Of a DNA stretch of 5,762 bases, positions 5,629 to 5,762 are shown one piece after another. A model generated the notes under the pieces. The model was not told the DNA's origin, did no database searches, and saw only the letters and a program-made list of their open reading frames with translations. The DNA is from Promethearchaeota archaeon (lineage in GTDB: Archaea; Asgardarchaeota; Lokiarchaeia; Sigyniarchaeales; SOKP01). The first letter of the stretch is position 1, and the number at the start of each line of letters is the position of its first letter. Position numbers and translations under genes: made by a program. The stretch spans positions 1 through 5,762 of the forward strand of contig JAUWHC010000203.1 of NCBI GenBank assembly GCA_030606095.1, in the 5' to 3' direction.

Positions 5629-5762
5629 TCAATAAAACATTGTATCTAGTTTTTCTTTCAATTTATGCGGTGGAAATTTAGGTTCTCTATCGAAAGTTAA
5701 TAAACCATTTATTTCCTGGAACTGATCGTAAAGTTCAGTGTAACAGAAGCCTTGAATCCATT
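5629..5762 (-). CDS. Glycoside hydrolase family 2 enzyme, C-terminal end (cut by right window edge)
   Basis: Only the last 43 codons and a TGA stop (5629-5631) are inside the window. They read WIQGFCYTELYDQFQEINGL followed by LTFDREPKF and a charged tail ending in LDTMFY. This is the hallmark end of the TIM barrel in glycoside hydrolase family 2 (beta-galactosidase, beta-glucuronidase and beta-mannosidase relatives), where 'GfcYTQltDveQEvNGLlt.DRkpK' is strongly conserved. The catalytic acid and nucleophile lie upstream of the edge, so sugar specificity cannot be stated. The short tail after the barrel means this form has no extra C-terminal domain. The enzyme would hydrolyse beta-linked sugars. 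Its location in the cell cannot be told from this piece. The identification rests on a short but distinctive stretch. Confidence 0.75.
   Translation of the reverse strand, partial: WIQGFCYTELYDQFQEINGLLTFDREPKFPPHKLKEKLDTMFY

Noticed and set aside
1..5762. CRISPR array, insertion sequence or attachment site
   Set aside because: There are no regularly spaced repeats of 24 bases or more, no transposase or integrase signature, and no terminal inverted repeats with target duplication.

Overview
The window is strongly AT-rich (roughly three quarters A+T by eye), and every gene I can support lies on the minus strand, so it reads from the right edge to the left. I think it comes from an archaeon, most likely an Asgard (Lokiarchaeia-like) lineage. 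The supporting signs are TATA-like boxes with no clear bacterial -10/-35 pairs, few Shine-Dalgarno sites, a T-run terminator without a hairpin, and a secreted protein with a C-terminal membrane anchor whose style matches my memory of ectodomain families common in Lokiarchaeia. This placement is inference. A low-GC bacterium or another archaeon cannot be excluded without a database search.

In transcription order: (1) the last 43 codons of a glycoside hydrolase family 2 enzyme, cut by the right edge; (2) about 410 bases without a gene, holding short direct repeats; (3) a 96-residue winged-helix protein, probably a DNA-binding regulator; (4) a 165-residue exported beta-rich protein with a GTG start, followed by a T10 tract; (5) a compact three-gene set, 4088 to 1243: an ABC ATPase (343 aa), an ABC-2 type permease with six membrane segments (268 aa), and an exported protein with a C-terminal membrane anchor (320 aa); (6) a broken gene, 1249 to 422, in one long minus-strand frame interrupted by four TAA codons; (7) the first 129 residues of a class I/II PLP-dependent aminotransferase, cut by the left edge.

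The ATPase and permease are separated by 13 bases, and the permease ribosome binding site overlaps the ATPase stop codon, so the two are probably translationally coupled and form one transporter. The anchored 320-residue protein follows after 31 bases and is probably co-transcribed. It may be an extracellular partner of the transporter. The transporter's substrate and direction cannot be read from the sequence. The winged-helix protein and the small secreted protein lie just upstream on the same strand and may belong to the same functional group, but a terminator-like tract separates them from the transporter. The most notable features are the three-part transporter/ectodomain cassette and the decayed gene between it and the aminotransferase. 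I see no CRISPR array, transposon, rRNA or tRNA.
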